Virus record (IMG/VR): IMGVR_UViG_3300032401_000072
Location: 1 to 26,433 of that record
DNA from: a virus
Strand: one strand, 5' to 3'
DNA length: 26,433 nt
The first letter of the stretch is position 1, and each line of letters begins with the position of its first letter. Of the stretch, positions 8,130-15,110 are shown in pieces. A model generated the notes under the pieces. It was not told where the DNA came from and did no database searches. It saw only the letters and a list, made by a program, of their open reading frames with translations. Both the position numbers and the translations under genes were made by a program.

Positions 8130-8597
8130 ATGAACTCAATACAATCCACAGAAAAAACACTACAGCAAGTCTATGCTCTACCTTATACATTCTACCTTGG
8201 TGGTTCTCGTCGTATGGCTGATTTACATCCAGATGAGATTAAAATCGGTCCAAACACTGACTATGATCTTTACACAAAATACTCAAAGTGGGGTGCCTTC
8301 GACTTGTATCGGCTTGGTTTTATGCCGTATGGTGAAGATTATTCGTATGGTGAAGGTTATGGTGAGTGCGATAACGATGTGCATTCAATCTGGTCAAAGA
8401 ATAATGTTCAAATCGTTTTTCGTTATAATATCGAAATGTATAAACAAGTGTTTGACAATCTTCCTGTCGAGTTTTATAAGAAATACATCTGGAAGTCTAG
8501 TGGACAATGTGTCACTGACACGAAACAAAAGATCGCTCTATTTAACGCACTATTGAAAGAAATGCCGAGATTTTTCAATTCTATAACAGGTTTTTAA
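8130..8597 (+). CDS. Nucleotidyltransferase-like protein (small, phage type)
   Basis: The protein has 155 residues. YLGGSRRM at residues 22-29 followed by NTDYDLY at 42-48 matches the polymerase-beta-type nucleotidyltransferase signature (Gly-Ser loop, then D-x-D with Asp44 and Asp46 as metal ligands). The third acidic residue is not obvious. The C-terminal half is aromatic and charged (VFRYNIEMYKQVF; VEFYKKYIWKSS). Small proteins of this type are common in phages and lack a proven substrate. AAAGGT precedes the ATG by 5 bases. It lies behind the HNH gene in the same direction, 214 bases away, and both form a rightward island between the gp23 and gp13 units. Confidence 0.6.
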   Translation: MNSIQSTEKTLQQVYALPYTFYLGGSRRMADLHPDEIKIGPNTDYDLYTKYSKWGAFDLYRLGFMPYGEDYSYGEGYGECDNDVHSIWSKNNVQIVFRYNIEMYKQVFDNLPVEFYKKYIWKSSGQCVTDTKQKIALFNALLKEMPRFFNSITGF

Positions 8598-8613
8598 ACC
8601 CTTCGTATAATGA

Positions 8614-8644
8614 GTGGATGGAAGCCTAATGGGCTCCCATCCAC
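8614..8644 (+). terminator. Imperfect hairpin after nucleotidyltransferase gene
   Basis: GTGGATGGAAGCCT and GGGCTCCCATCCAC pair over 14 positions with one mismatch and one G-T pair, with a 3-base loop. It begins 16 bases after the stop. There is no T run after it on either strand, so it may be an RNA-stabilising or weak terminator hairpin rather than a full intrinsic terminator. Confidence 0.4.
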
Positions 8645-8724
8645 GAACAAGGTTTAAGGAACACACGATATTCTACCCGTCATTTAGTTAAAATTGTTGA
8701 ATTTTACAGAGGTCTGCAGAAATA

Positions 8725-8752
8725 AAAAGAGCCACATTTCTGTGGCTCTTTT
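8725..8752 (-). terminator. Intrinsic terminator after major capsid gene
   Basis: On the leftward strand AAAAGAGCCACA pairs perfectly with TGTGGCTCTTTT around a GAAA tetraloop, followed by a T-rich tail. It lies 15 bases after the gp23 stop. The A/T flanks also allow some function in the other direction, for the rightward island. Confidence 0.88.
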
Positions 8753-8767
8753 CGGTTGTGTTACTTA

Positions 8768-10216
8768 TTAAGCAAATGTTACGTTGGTAACATTAACCTT
8801 TCCGTAGTAATCAGCGGAATTACCAAGTGATGTTACCTTGGACAAAAATGCTGTCTTACCATACCTTGTCATCAAAGAAACGACAGGCTGGAAGGTTGAT
8901 GGGTTGATAACAACACCAGAGCTCATCAGTGGGATATAGGGACAATAAAAGTACCCAGTATCCAATTCACCATTGCCACCCTTGTAACCGATGAGGACTG
9001 TGTCATCACCAGTATTCAGACCTGCGAAGGTGGATTCTGTTGGGTTAACCTGGTTCCACAGATAGCTGTAGACCTTGATTGTACCGTTCAGAGTACCAAC
9101 TAGCATGCTGTTGTTTGGACCCTTGAAAGAACCTTGAATTGCTGGAGCAAAGACGGACTTGGTTGCGACTTGTAGGACGCTGACCATCATTGGTGAGCAA
9201 ACGATGAAGTTACCTGCACCACGACGTGTCTTCCTTGCGATTTCATTGACAATCCACATGATTTGAGCGCTGAGGTTAGCAAAACGATCACCGACGAAAG
9301 TAGGTGTGTAGTAACCTGGTGCACCTGGAAGAGAACCATCCCATGTACCAACAGTGCCTGCGATTGTAATAAGGTCAGCAAGAATTTCGTTGTCAATTTC
9401 TTGAACGATGTGAGCACTTAGTGCTGTGGTCATTTCGTTCTCGAGATCTAGACCATGCTGGGATTGTATATCCTGCATAGCTTCGATTGTCCAACTTGCT
9501 TGTAGTTTACGTGTACCTGCTTCGACAGCTTGGCTGACGATTTCTAGTGACATTTGACGACCACCAGAACCTTCAATCATACCACCACCACCACCGAAGG
9601 TTGTACCACCAACTGCAACGCCGTTAAGAGCGGATGCACCAGACGATGCCTGGAATGTTGATGTGAAACCTCCGTTAGCACGCCATGCGTAACCTGCTGC
9701 TAGTGTATTGTCAATATCTGGATCGAACGACGTAGTGTCGTCACCTGCTGGAGCAAAACCACCTGCACCTGCAGCTTGATCATCAGCTACTGTTCCTGTA
9801 CCAGCTGAACCGGAATAGAATCTACGTAGTGCATTGACGTTACCGAATGCTTCGCTGTCGGTTGCTGTTACGATTGCGCCTGATGGTGTATCCCATGCTG
9901 CAATAGAACCACCTGGAACGTCTTGGTTATATTTGTAACGAAGGGAATAAACAAGTCCAACTGGACCTGTCATTGGCTGAACACCAACGAGTTCTGTTGC
10001 AATTGAGCCTGGGATAATACGGCGAATCATCGGAATCAGAATTTTTCTAAAACCTGCAATTGCTGTAGTATCGGTGGATCCAGAAACTGCGGATTCACCA
10101 AGGACGTGATTCTTCTGGTTTTCCAGAAGGACGTCTACGATCTTTTTCTTTTCGGGGGTAAGACCTTCAAGGAGGGCTCCCTTAATTTCACCCCATTTTT
10201 CTACAAGTTCATTCAT
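8768..10216 (-). CDS. Major capsid protein (T4 gp23-like)
   Basis: The protein has 482 residues (T4 gp23 has 521). The N-terminal 41 residues form a charged helix (KWGEIKGALLEGLTPEKKK) like the delta region removed from gp23 in the prohead. LGE-SAV at 39-44 fits the gp21 rule L-x-E before a small residue, so a mature chain of about 441 residues is expected. Next come PMIRRIIPGSIATELVGVQPMTGPVGLVYSLR in two pieces near 62-95, a T4-type core motif. The middle is Gly/Ala/Thr-rich, and YGKTAFLSKV lies near the C-terminus. An AAAGGAG site lies 12 bases before the ATG. No late octamer sits directly before it; it is probably read through from the gp22 promoter and stopped at the hairpin at 8725. Confidence 0.93.
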   Translation of the reverse strand: MNELVEKWGEIKGALLEGLTPEKKKIVDVLLENQKNHVLGESAVSGSTDTTAIAGFRKILIPMIRRIIPGSIATELVGVQPMTGPVGLVYSLRYKYNQDVPGGSIAAWDTPSGAIVTATDSEAFGNVNALRRFYSGSAGTGTVADDQAAGAGGFAPAGDDTTSFDPDIDNTLAAGYAWRANGGFTSTFQASSGASALNGVAVGGTTFGGGGGMIEGSGGRQMSLEIVSQAVEAGTRKLQASWTIEAMQDIQSQHGLDLENEMTTALSAHIVQEIDNEILADLITIAGTVGTWDGSLPGAPGYYTPTFVGDRFANLSAQIMWIVNEIARKTRRGAGNFIVCSPMMVSVLQVATKSVFAPAIQGSFKGPNNSMLVGTLNGTIKVYSYLWNQVNPTESTFAGLNTGDDTVLIGYKGGNGELDTGYFYCPYIPLMSSGVVINPSTFQPVVSLMTRYGKTAFLSKVTSLGNSADYYGKVNVTNVTFA

Positions 10217-10252
10217 TTTAACTAGCTCCTTTAAGCTGTAATCGAACGTTTG

Positions 10253-11194
10253 TTAAATTTGCATGCCTGCGAGGCGTACATAATCACTGACGATATGTGC
10301 TTGTGGTTCTTTTTCCTCAACATCACTCTCTGTTAGTGTTTCGTAATTACCTGTTTTGACAATGCCAGAACCTTCAGTTAATTTGGTTGCTACTTTTTTG
10401 GACCCCTCAGCTAGTACTTTAGTTTCCTTCTCTGAAGTGTGTTCCTTGCCTTCATTAACCTGTGTTTGCTTCAATACACGACCGATAAAGGCCTTGTATG
10501 CTTCTTCAAGCCGTTTTGTTGGAACGGTTTGTAGAATTTGCTCCATAACCTCTCGTGGTTGACCACCGAGTGGTTTGAGAACTTCACCCATCTTGATTTG
10601 ACGCTCTAGGCCAGCACGAGCTGTTGCCTCTTGCTCAAGTCTCTTGGAAAGTTCTACATTTTGTTCTTGTGTTTCACGAAGCTGTCCCTCAACATCATCA
10701 GCATCAACGAAGTATTGACGATATTCTTCCTTGAATGCTTCGACCATTCTACGGCCGAGGTTAAGTTCACGTGCTTCCATAACATCATCTTTAAGTTCTG
10801 CAAATTCTGCTGCAATTCGAACTTCAAGGAACGAATCAAGCTTTTCAACAAGCTGGACTAGATCGTTTTGAACTTCTTCTGCCATCTGCGACTTTGCTTC
10901 TGTCAGTTTCTTTGCATATTCTGTTTGTAGATCTTTGTATGCAGAAATGTCTTCCTTTAGTTCAGCAATTTCTGCACTAAGGATTTCATTTAGTTTCTCA
11001 TCGATTGCTTCAACGAGGACGTCTTTTTCTTTGACCCATTGTTCAGTCAGTTCGACTCGAACGGTGTCTTCTGTTTCTTTGCGTGCAACTGCAACTGCTT
11101 CTTGAAGGTGTGCATTAAATGCTTCTTCAAGTTCTTTTTTGGAATCTTCTGAGAGGATATCAGCCTCAAGCAGTTTCTTCAAAATCTCATCCAT
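10253..11194 (-). CDS. Prohead core scaffold protein (T4 gp22-like)
   Basis: The protein has 313 residues, almost entirely helical and highly charged, with long coiled-coil stretches over residues 25-245. It acts as the inner scaffold on which gp23 assembles and is then cut to small peptides by the prohead protease. Several possible cleavage sites of the L-x-E type followed by a small residue are visible: LLE-A at 8-11, LTE-A at 97-100, LAE-GS at 261-265, LTE-GS at 272-276 and LTE-S at 287-290. The position between gp21 and gp23 is the T4 order. AAGGAG precedes the ATG, and a perfect late octamer lies 29 bases before the start. Confidence 0.9.
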   Translation of the reverse strand: MDEILKKLLEADILSEDSKKELEEAFNAHLQEAVAVARKETEDTVRVELTEQWVKEKDVLVEAIDEKLNEILSAEIAELKEDISAYKDLQTEYAKKLTEAKSQMAEEVQNDLVQLVEKLDSFLEVRIAAEFAELKDDVMEARELNLGRRMVEAFKEEYRQYFVDADDVEGQLRETQEQNVELSKRLEQEATARAGLERQIKMGEVLKPLGGQPREVMEQILQTVPTKRLEEAYKAFIGRVLKQTQVNEGKEHTSEKETKVLAEGSKKVATKLTEGSGIVKTGNYETLTESDVEEKEPQAHIVSDYVRLAGMQI

Positions 11195-11222
11195 TTCGAT
11201 CTCCTTAATAGATTCAGTAATT

Positions 11223-11230
11223 ATTTATAA
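11223..11230 (-). promoter_or_regulatory. T4-type late promoter before scaffold and capsid genes
   Basis: The leftward strand reads TATAAATA, a perfect late consensus. The predicted RNA start is near 11217, giving a 23-base leader before gp22. With no octamer before gp23, this is the likely main source of capsid mRNA. Confidence 0.8.
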
Positions 11231-11289
11231 CCTCTTGTAATTTCACAAGGTTTTTCGGTTTTGTTTGTTAAAATCTGTTTAAAATCAAT

Positions 11290-11311
11290 ACGTTACCAAA
11301 TGTTGGTACGT
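11290..11311 (-). terminator. Possible terminator hairpin after prohead protease gene
   Basis: ACGT-T-ACCA and TGGTACGT pair over 8 positions with one bulged base around a 5-base loop, starting one base after the gp21 stop. The leftward RNA continues ATTGATTTT, a weak T tract. It may reduce read-through so that gp22 depends on its own promoter. Confidence 0.4.
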
Positions 11312-11312
11312 T

Positions 11313-11939
11313 TTACTTTTTTCTAAGATCGTTCTTAAGGAACATCTTAATTTCGGTTACAAGGTGCTTCTGTGCTTTTGGATCGTCACGAATCTCCTCA
11401 GCAAGTGTCATGATTCTATTCCCATTTTTTGCGTTCTGAAGTGATTCAAACACACTTTGTGGCATAGCACCTGGTGCTGACGGTGTAGCAACAATATCAA
11501 TTGTAACAAACGAGAATCCTTCAACTTCACCATCGTCCTTAACGTTTCCAGCTCCACGTGAGCTAACACCAAGACGAACACCACTCTCAATCAACGTACG
11601 AGCAATTCTTCCTGATGGGGTATCAAGAATTTGAAGACGACCAACTGCGTTGCTCCCCTCCATGCGGATTTCTTTGATAGCGTGTGAGATACGGTCTAGG
11701 TTAATGTTAAGTGTTTGTGGATGGTCAAGTTCACCGAAGATTCCATTGCACTCTTTGATCCTTGCGTACGCCTCTGTAACAGCACGTGCAATTTCTGTCA
11801 CAGGATACTTACGCTTGTTGCGGTTCTCAATTGCACCTTGCATGAGAATTCCAGAAAGGTAGCAACTCTTACCATCACGTGACGCTTCGGTAATAATGTT
11901 ACATTCTGTTGGGGTAAGTTCTTCGATTAGTAGTTTCAT
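11313..11939 (-). CDS. Prohead protease (T4 gp21-like)
   Basis: The protein has 208 residues, nearly the length of T4 gp21 (212). It shows the serine-protease pattern of the phage prohead protease clan: GELDHP with His73, LGVSSRGAG with Ser126/127, and TIDIVATPSAPGA with Asp148. It cleaves scaffold, core proteins and the N-terminus of gp23 during head maturation, after L-x-E motifs in T4. The gene starts 3 bases after the core-protein stop, and the ribosome site AAGAAGGACT overlaps the end of that gene, so the two are probably coupled. It lies between core protein and scaffold, as in T4. Confidence 0.93.
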   Translation of the reverse strand: MKLLIEELTPTECNIITEASRDGKSCYLSGILMQGAIENRNKRKYPVTEIARAVTEAYARIKECNGIFGELDHPQTLNINLDRISHAIKEIRMEGSNAVGRLQILDTPSGRIARTLIESGVRLGVSSRGAGNVKDDGEVEGFSFVTIDIVATPSAPGAMPQSVFESLQNAKNGNRIMTLAEEIRDDPKAQKHLVTEIKMFLKNDLRKK

Positions 11940-11942
11940 TAC

Positions 11943-12164
11943 TTAGTCCTTCTTTACGTTGGCTTTTTCCATCTTTTGTGCTTTTTGAAGAAGTTTGACA
12001 GCCTTGTCTTCCATCTTTTCAGCAGCGGCATCTGAATCTTTCTTTTCCCCAAGTAAATCACGAACCCTGTTGACGATAACACTATGTGCAATCGTATTGA
12101 ATGCATCATTATTATCATTCAGTGTTGCATCAACAAGGAGTTTTAGTTGTTCTTTTGCGTCCAT
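11943..12164 (-). CDS. Small prohead core protein (T4 gp67/gp68-like)
   Basis: The protein has 73 residues. I place the start at ATG 12164, reading MDAKEQLKLLVDATLNDNN, because a GGAGAAAA site precedes it; an ATG 42 bases further out has no site and lies in a leader hairpin. The sequence is helical and charged, with an Ala/Lys/Glu-rich C-terminal half ending NVKKD. In T4 two small core proteins lie between portal and protease and take part in the prohead core. Only one such gene is present here. The identification rests mainly on position and composition. Confidence 0.72.
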   Translation of the reverse strand: MDAKEQLKLLVDATLNDNNDAFNTIAHSVIVNRVRDLLGEKKDSDAAAEKMEDKAVKLLQKAQKMEKANVKKD

Positions 12165-12190
12165 CGATTTTCTCCAGTTATAGGATGTCG

Positions 12191-12207
12191 AGTGAGAAAT
12201 TCTCACT
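12191..12207 (-). promoter_or_regulatory. Leader hairpin of core-protein mRNA
   Basis: AGTGAGAA and TTCTCACT form a near-perfect palindrome around one base (in RNA about six pairs with a 5-base loop). It falls about 10 bases after the predicted late RNA start and 27 bases before the ATG, where it could protect the 5' end of the gp67-gp21 mRNA. Confidence 0.5.
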
Positions 12208-12223
12208 AAAGACAGTTTGATAC

Positions 12224-12231
12224 TATTTATA
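12224..12231 (-). promoter_or_regulatory. T4-type late promoter before core protein and protease
   Basis: The leftward strand reads TATAAATA, a perfect late consensus, with RNA start expected near 12218. The 54-base leader is longer than at the other late promoters here and contains the hairpin at 12191-12207. Confidence 0.78.
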
Positions 12232-12248
12232 GGCTAGTTTACGAAAGG

Positions 12249-12292
12249 ATCAATATTTCTTGTAAACTGGTGATAATACAAGAAATATTGAT
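12249..12292 (-). terminator. Long perfect inverted repeat after portal gene
   Basis: ATCAATATTTCTTGTA (12249-12264) and TACAAGAAATATTGAT (12277-12292) are perfect reverse complements over 16 bases, with a 12-base loop. It starts 8 bases after the portal stop. The leftward RNA continues CCTTTCG, so there is no T tract. The hairpin could end the portal mRNA, shield its 3' end, or be cut by RNase III. Confidence 0.6.
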
Positions 12293-12300
12293 TATAAGGT

Positions 12301-13965
12301 TTATACAGGAAGTTCAGGTAGAGTTTCACCTTCGGCGCCACCTTCAGGAGCACCCCCAAGACCCTCGCCTTCAGGAGCACCTTCGCCGCCCGGAGGAGGA
12401 CCACCACCACCAAAGATGCTTCCACCTCCGCCACCTCCGCCACCACCTTCGAGGCCAAGTCCCTGTTCTCCACCACCGTATAGTTTGATATAGTCACCAT
12501 CTGTGAATGTTTGTTGGAGACCCTTCTCTTGACGAAGGAACATTTCGTTGGTTGCTTTCTCATCACCAGAAAGTTGTAAGAATCTAGTGAGAATGAACTG
12601 TTTCGACAAATAAGGAATTGAATCAGCATTTCCGATTTGAGTAAGTAGAGCTGCATCGAGTTCTGCTTGACGATACTTACCGAAATTCGATGGGGGAATT
12701 AACTTTAGTGAATATATGTCTGGATCAATATTGATCTCGACATTTCTTAGGAATCTTTTGAACTCTTCATCGAATACCATTTCAATGTGACGTTGAAGTC
12801 TTTCGATGTATAGAGCAAAGCGAAGTTCTTCAATATATGCAAGACCGACCTTACCATCATTGAATACAACATCTTTAGCACCACGCATTGCTTGTAACCA
12901 ACTAACTGGAACACGTAGGCCCATCATAACCTTTGCTTGGAAATAGTCAAGGTCAGATAGTTCACCAAGACTCTGACCACCAGGAAGTGTCTCAACTTTT
13001 GCACCTCGACCATCTGGTCTTGATGCAAAGAAGAAATCTTCGGTCATTGATTGCGGATTGTAGACAGAATCAACCTGATCTTTCCCGCCAATGGATGTTG
13101 GAACACGCTTTTGTCTAATCTCGTTCTTAATCCCTTCTAGATATTGTTTAACGCGCGCTGGTGGCATACGACCAACATCAATATAGAACACACGTCGTTC
13201 TGGTGCTCTTTGGATACGGTAGATGACAACAGCATCTTCTAGTAGTTCTTTTTGTTTATGTGAACGATAGACACTACGGAGAACTGAATCTCCAAAGGGC
13301 GCAGAATGTGACATATCGTCATTTAGAGTAAATCTAATAACATCAGTTTCAGCAATATACTCAGTGTTATAATTTTGTCCAAGTGGAACCGCACCTACGC
13401 CTACGCCACCAGCACCTCTTGGAATTTTTGTATCGGTACGGATTTGATAACCAACAATTTTTGTTACATCCTGTGCATCAACGATCGCAGCAAGAACATT
13501 TTGTGGTGGAACCCATTCCCACTTCTTATCTGATCCATATTTACGGAAGAAACAGTCTCCATACATTACGGTGTTTCTTGCGATCTTGAATAGTCTTCGA
13601 TCAAAGTCGTGCATCTTTGACCAATGACGAAGTGCAACTCTTAGTGTAGCAACTGTTGTATCATCAAGTGAGGTTCCTTCGGTGTTCTGGAGATGAATGT
13701 CAAAATACAGATTTGTCTTTGTATTGATCCCTGTCATTTCTTCAGCAATGATATCAAGTGCTCTTGTAACCTCAACGTCATTATCCATGATATCATATTC
13801 ACGATACCTTGTTAGACGCGTTGCACTACCTTGAACGAGACGTTGATACCACGTGTAATTGCCATATGATGCATATGAACCGTCAACGCCTTGACTGTCC
13901 TGTTGGAGAACGGTATCAGGACGTGGCGAAACGATTTTGAAAAAACTAGTTAATTTTCCGGCCAT
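12301..13965 (-). CDS. Portal protein (T4 gp20-like)
   Basis: The protein has 554 residues (T4 gp20 has 524). Typical segments include YNTEYIAETDVIRFTLND near 215, a VYRSHKQKELLEDAVVIYRI helix near 255, ERRVFYIDVGRMP near 280, and FFASRPDGRGAKVETLPGG with SLGELSDLDYFQAKVM and LRVPVSWLQ near 340-380, an order conserved in T4-type portals. The portal dodecamer forms the DNA entry and exit channel at one capsid vertex and starts prohead assembly. The last 50 residues are a low-complexity Gly/Pro/Glu tail with nine Gly in a row, probably disordered. A late octamer (GATAAATA) precedes the gene. It follows the dehydrogenase gene and precedes the core proteins. Confidence 0.93.
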   Translation of the reverse strand: MAGKLTSFFKIVSPRPDTVLQQDSQGVDGSYASYGNYTWYQRLVQGSATRLTRYREYDIMDNDVEVTRALDIIAEEMTGINTKTNLYFDIHLQNTEGTSLDDTTVATLRVALRHWSKMHDFDRRLFKIARNTVMYGDCFFRKYGSDKKWEWVPPQNVLAAIVDAQDVTKIVGYQIRTDTKIPRGAGGVGVGAVPLGQNYNTEYIAETDVIRFTLNDDMSHSAPFGDSVLRSVYRSHKQKELLEDAVVIYRIQRAPERRVFYIDVGRMPPARVKQYLEGIKNEIRQKRVPTSIGGKDQVDSVYNPQSMTEDFFFASRPDGRGAKVETLPGGQSLGELSDLDYFQAKVMMGLRVPVSWLQAMRGAKDVVFNDGKVGLAYIEELRFALYIERLQRHIEMVFDEEFKRFLRNVEINIDPDIYSLKLIPPSNFGKYRQAELDAALLTQIGNADSIPYLSKQFILTRFLQLSGDEKATNEMFLRQEKGLQQTFTDGDYIKLYGGGEQGLGLEGGGGGGGGGSIFGGGGPPPGGEGAPEGEGLGGAPEGGAEGETLPELPV

Positions 13966-13997
13966 TTACTGTTGTCTTTAAAGTTTGTGTGATCAAG

Positions 13998-14005
13998 TAT
14001 TTATC
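13998..14005 (-). promoter_or_regulatory. T4-type late promoter before portal gene
   Basis: The leftward strand reads GATAAATA. The predicted RNA start is near 13992, with a 27-base leader before the portal ATG. It lies between the dehydrogenase stop and the portal start. Confidence 0.62.
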
Positions 14006-14026
14006 ATCGGACTGATTTGGTTACCA

Positions 14027-15052
14027 TTAGTCTACTTCATACAGAGCACCATACTTGTTTGATACGAATTTATCAAACGATAGTGCTTCGTTAGGAACAT
14101 AACCGTGTCCTGTTAAAACACCCCGAAAATAGCAGTGAATTACAGAGACGGCACCAGCTGCTGTTGTCTTTTGAATTGCTGTGTATTTTAAGTCACTATA
14201 GAATTTTTTCAGGTATGTCTTTGTTGTCAGCCGTCCTTTAATATGTCCTGTAACCTCAACGAATAGAATGACAACATCGTCATCACAATACGGAACATCA
14301 CGTCGAAATAGTTCAACGACTTCTTGTTGTGTCATCTGTAAATCATCAATAAGGAACGCTATTCTATCACGATGGCCTTTGTAACGGATAGACTTATATG
14401 TTAGACTTCGTGTTGGTTTTACAGAATCAAATAATGTTCCAATTCCACCAGATGTATTGAACGCTTCATACTCGCAACCATCAAGAGCTAATAGTTCGTG
14501 TCCTTCTAGAGGCTGCAACATTACGTGTTGTCCGTTAACAATTGCAGGGCACGGTTGCATATATTCATTGACTAACCCTTCTAAGGACCAAGATAGATAG
14601 TATCTAATGTCATTTGTTGCTGCTCTTGGTAGAGCACCGACACGTATTTTTGCGTCACGAACAGTATCAAATTTAGCGGCGAGATCGTGTGTTATGATAC
14701 TTACGGCACCGGGAGCAAGTCCGCATTGAGGCATCATAATTGCGTCGTTAGACAGCAATCTAATTGCATCCGTTATTCCAATGTCTTCTGTGAGATCAAA
14801 ATATGCTGTCCCAACCAGAGCTGCAGCTTGTGCGATCCTGAGATTGACAGCGTATGGCGTTGCAGCAATAACGCCATCGTATGCTGATACCAGTTTTTCG
14901 AGAATTTTTGGATTTGCTGTTACGTCCGTTTGATTGACGTGTGGTACTGTTACATTGGGATCATAAATGTCAACATCGTACCCAAGATCTGTTAAATAAT
15001 CATATACGGTCTGACCAATAAGACCGTATCCGAAAAGTGCGATATGTTCCAT
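14027..15052 (-). CDS. Saccharopine dehydrogenase-like NAD(P)-dependent oxidoreductase
   Basis: The protein has 341 residues. The N-terminus is a Rossmann fold with GYGLIG at 8-13 and Asp29/Asp31 after the second strand. It continues with CGLAPG at 110-115, SWSLEGLVNEY at 154-164, FNTSGGIGTL at 198-207, YKSIRYKGHRDR at 219-230 and a closing beta domain. This order is that of the saccharopine dehydrogenase / lysine 6-dehydrogenase family (LYS9-type), which also includes carboxynorspermidine and homospermidine enzymes. These reduce or oxidise C-N bonds of amino acids such as lysine, or build polyamines. The true substrate cannot be told from the sequence. It lies between tape measure and portal, with its own late octamer and an AGGGG ribosome site. 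It is shorter than many cellular homologues, but all recognisable motifs are intact, so it is probably active. Confidence 0.85.
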   Translation of the reverse strand: MEHIALFGYGLIGQTVYDYLTDLGYDVDIYDPNVTVPHVNQTDVTANPKILEKLVSAYDGVIAATPYAVNLRIAQAAALVGTAYFDLTEDIGITDAIRLLSNDAIMMPQCGLAPGAVSIITHDLAAKFDTVRDAKIRVGALPRAATNDIRYYLSWSLEGLVNEYMQPCPAIVNGQHVMLQPLEGHELLALDGCEYEAFNTSGGIGTLFDSVKPTRSLTYKSIRYKGHRDRIAFLIDDLQMTQQEVVELFRRDVPYCDDDVVILFVEVTGHIKGRLTTKTYLKKFYSDLKYTAIQKTTAAGAVSVIHCYFRGVLTGHGYVPNEALSFDKFVSNKYGALYEVD

Positions 15053-15075
15053 ATAATATCCCCTATAATATGACG

Positions 15076-15083
15076 TATTTATT
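15076..15083 (-). promoter_or_regulatory. T4-type late promoter before dehydrogenase gene
   Basis: The leftward strand reads AATAAATA in the gap between the tape-measure stop (15111) and the dehydrogenase ATG (15052). The predicted leader is 18 bases. It places this metabolic-type gene in the late programme. Confidence 0.62.
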
Positions 15084-15110
15084 TGTCACTTACAGGGTTT
15101 AACAGGTCAA

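Noticed and set aside
12340-12440. DNA tandem repeat at the 3' end of the portal gene
   Set aside because: The similar stretches come from a Gly/Pro/Glu-rich low-complexity tail, not from a defined repeat unit.
12234-12656. 140-codon leftward frame overlapping the portal C-terminus
   Set aside because: It is an out-of-frame reading of the Gly-rich portal tail (Val/Ala/Leu runs) and reads through the long inverted repeat.
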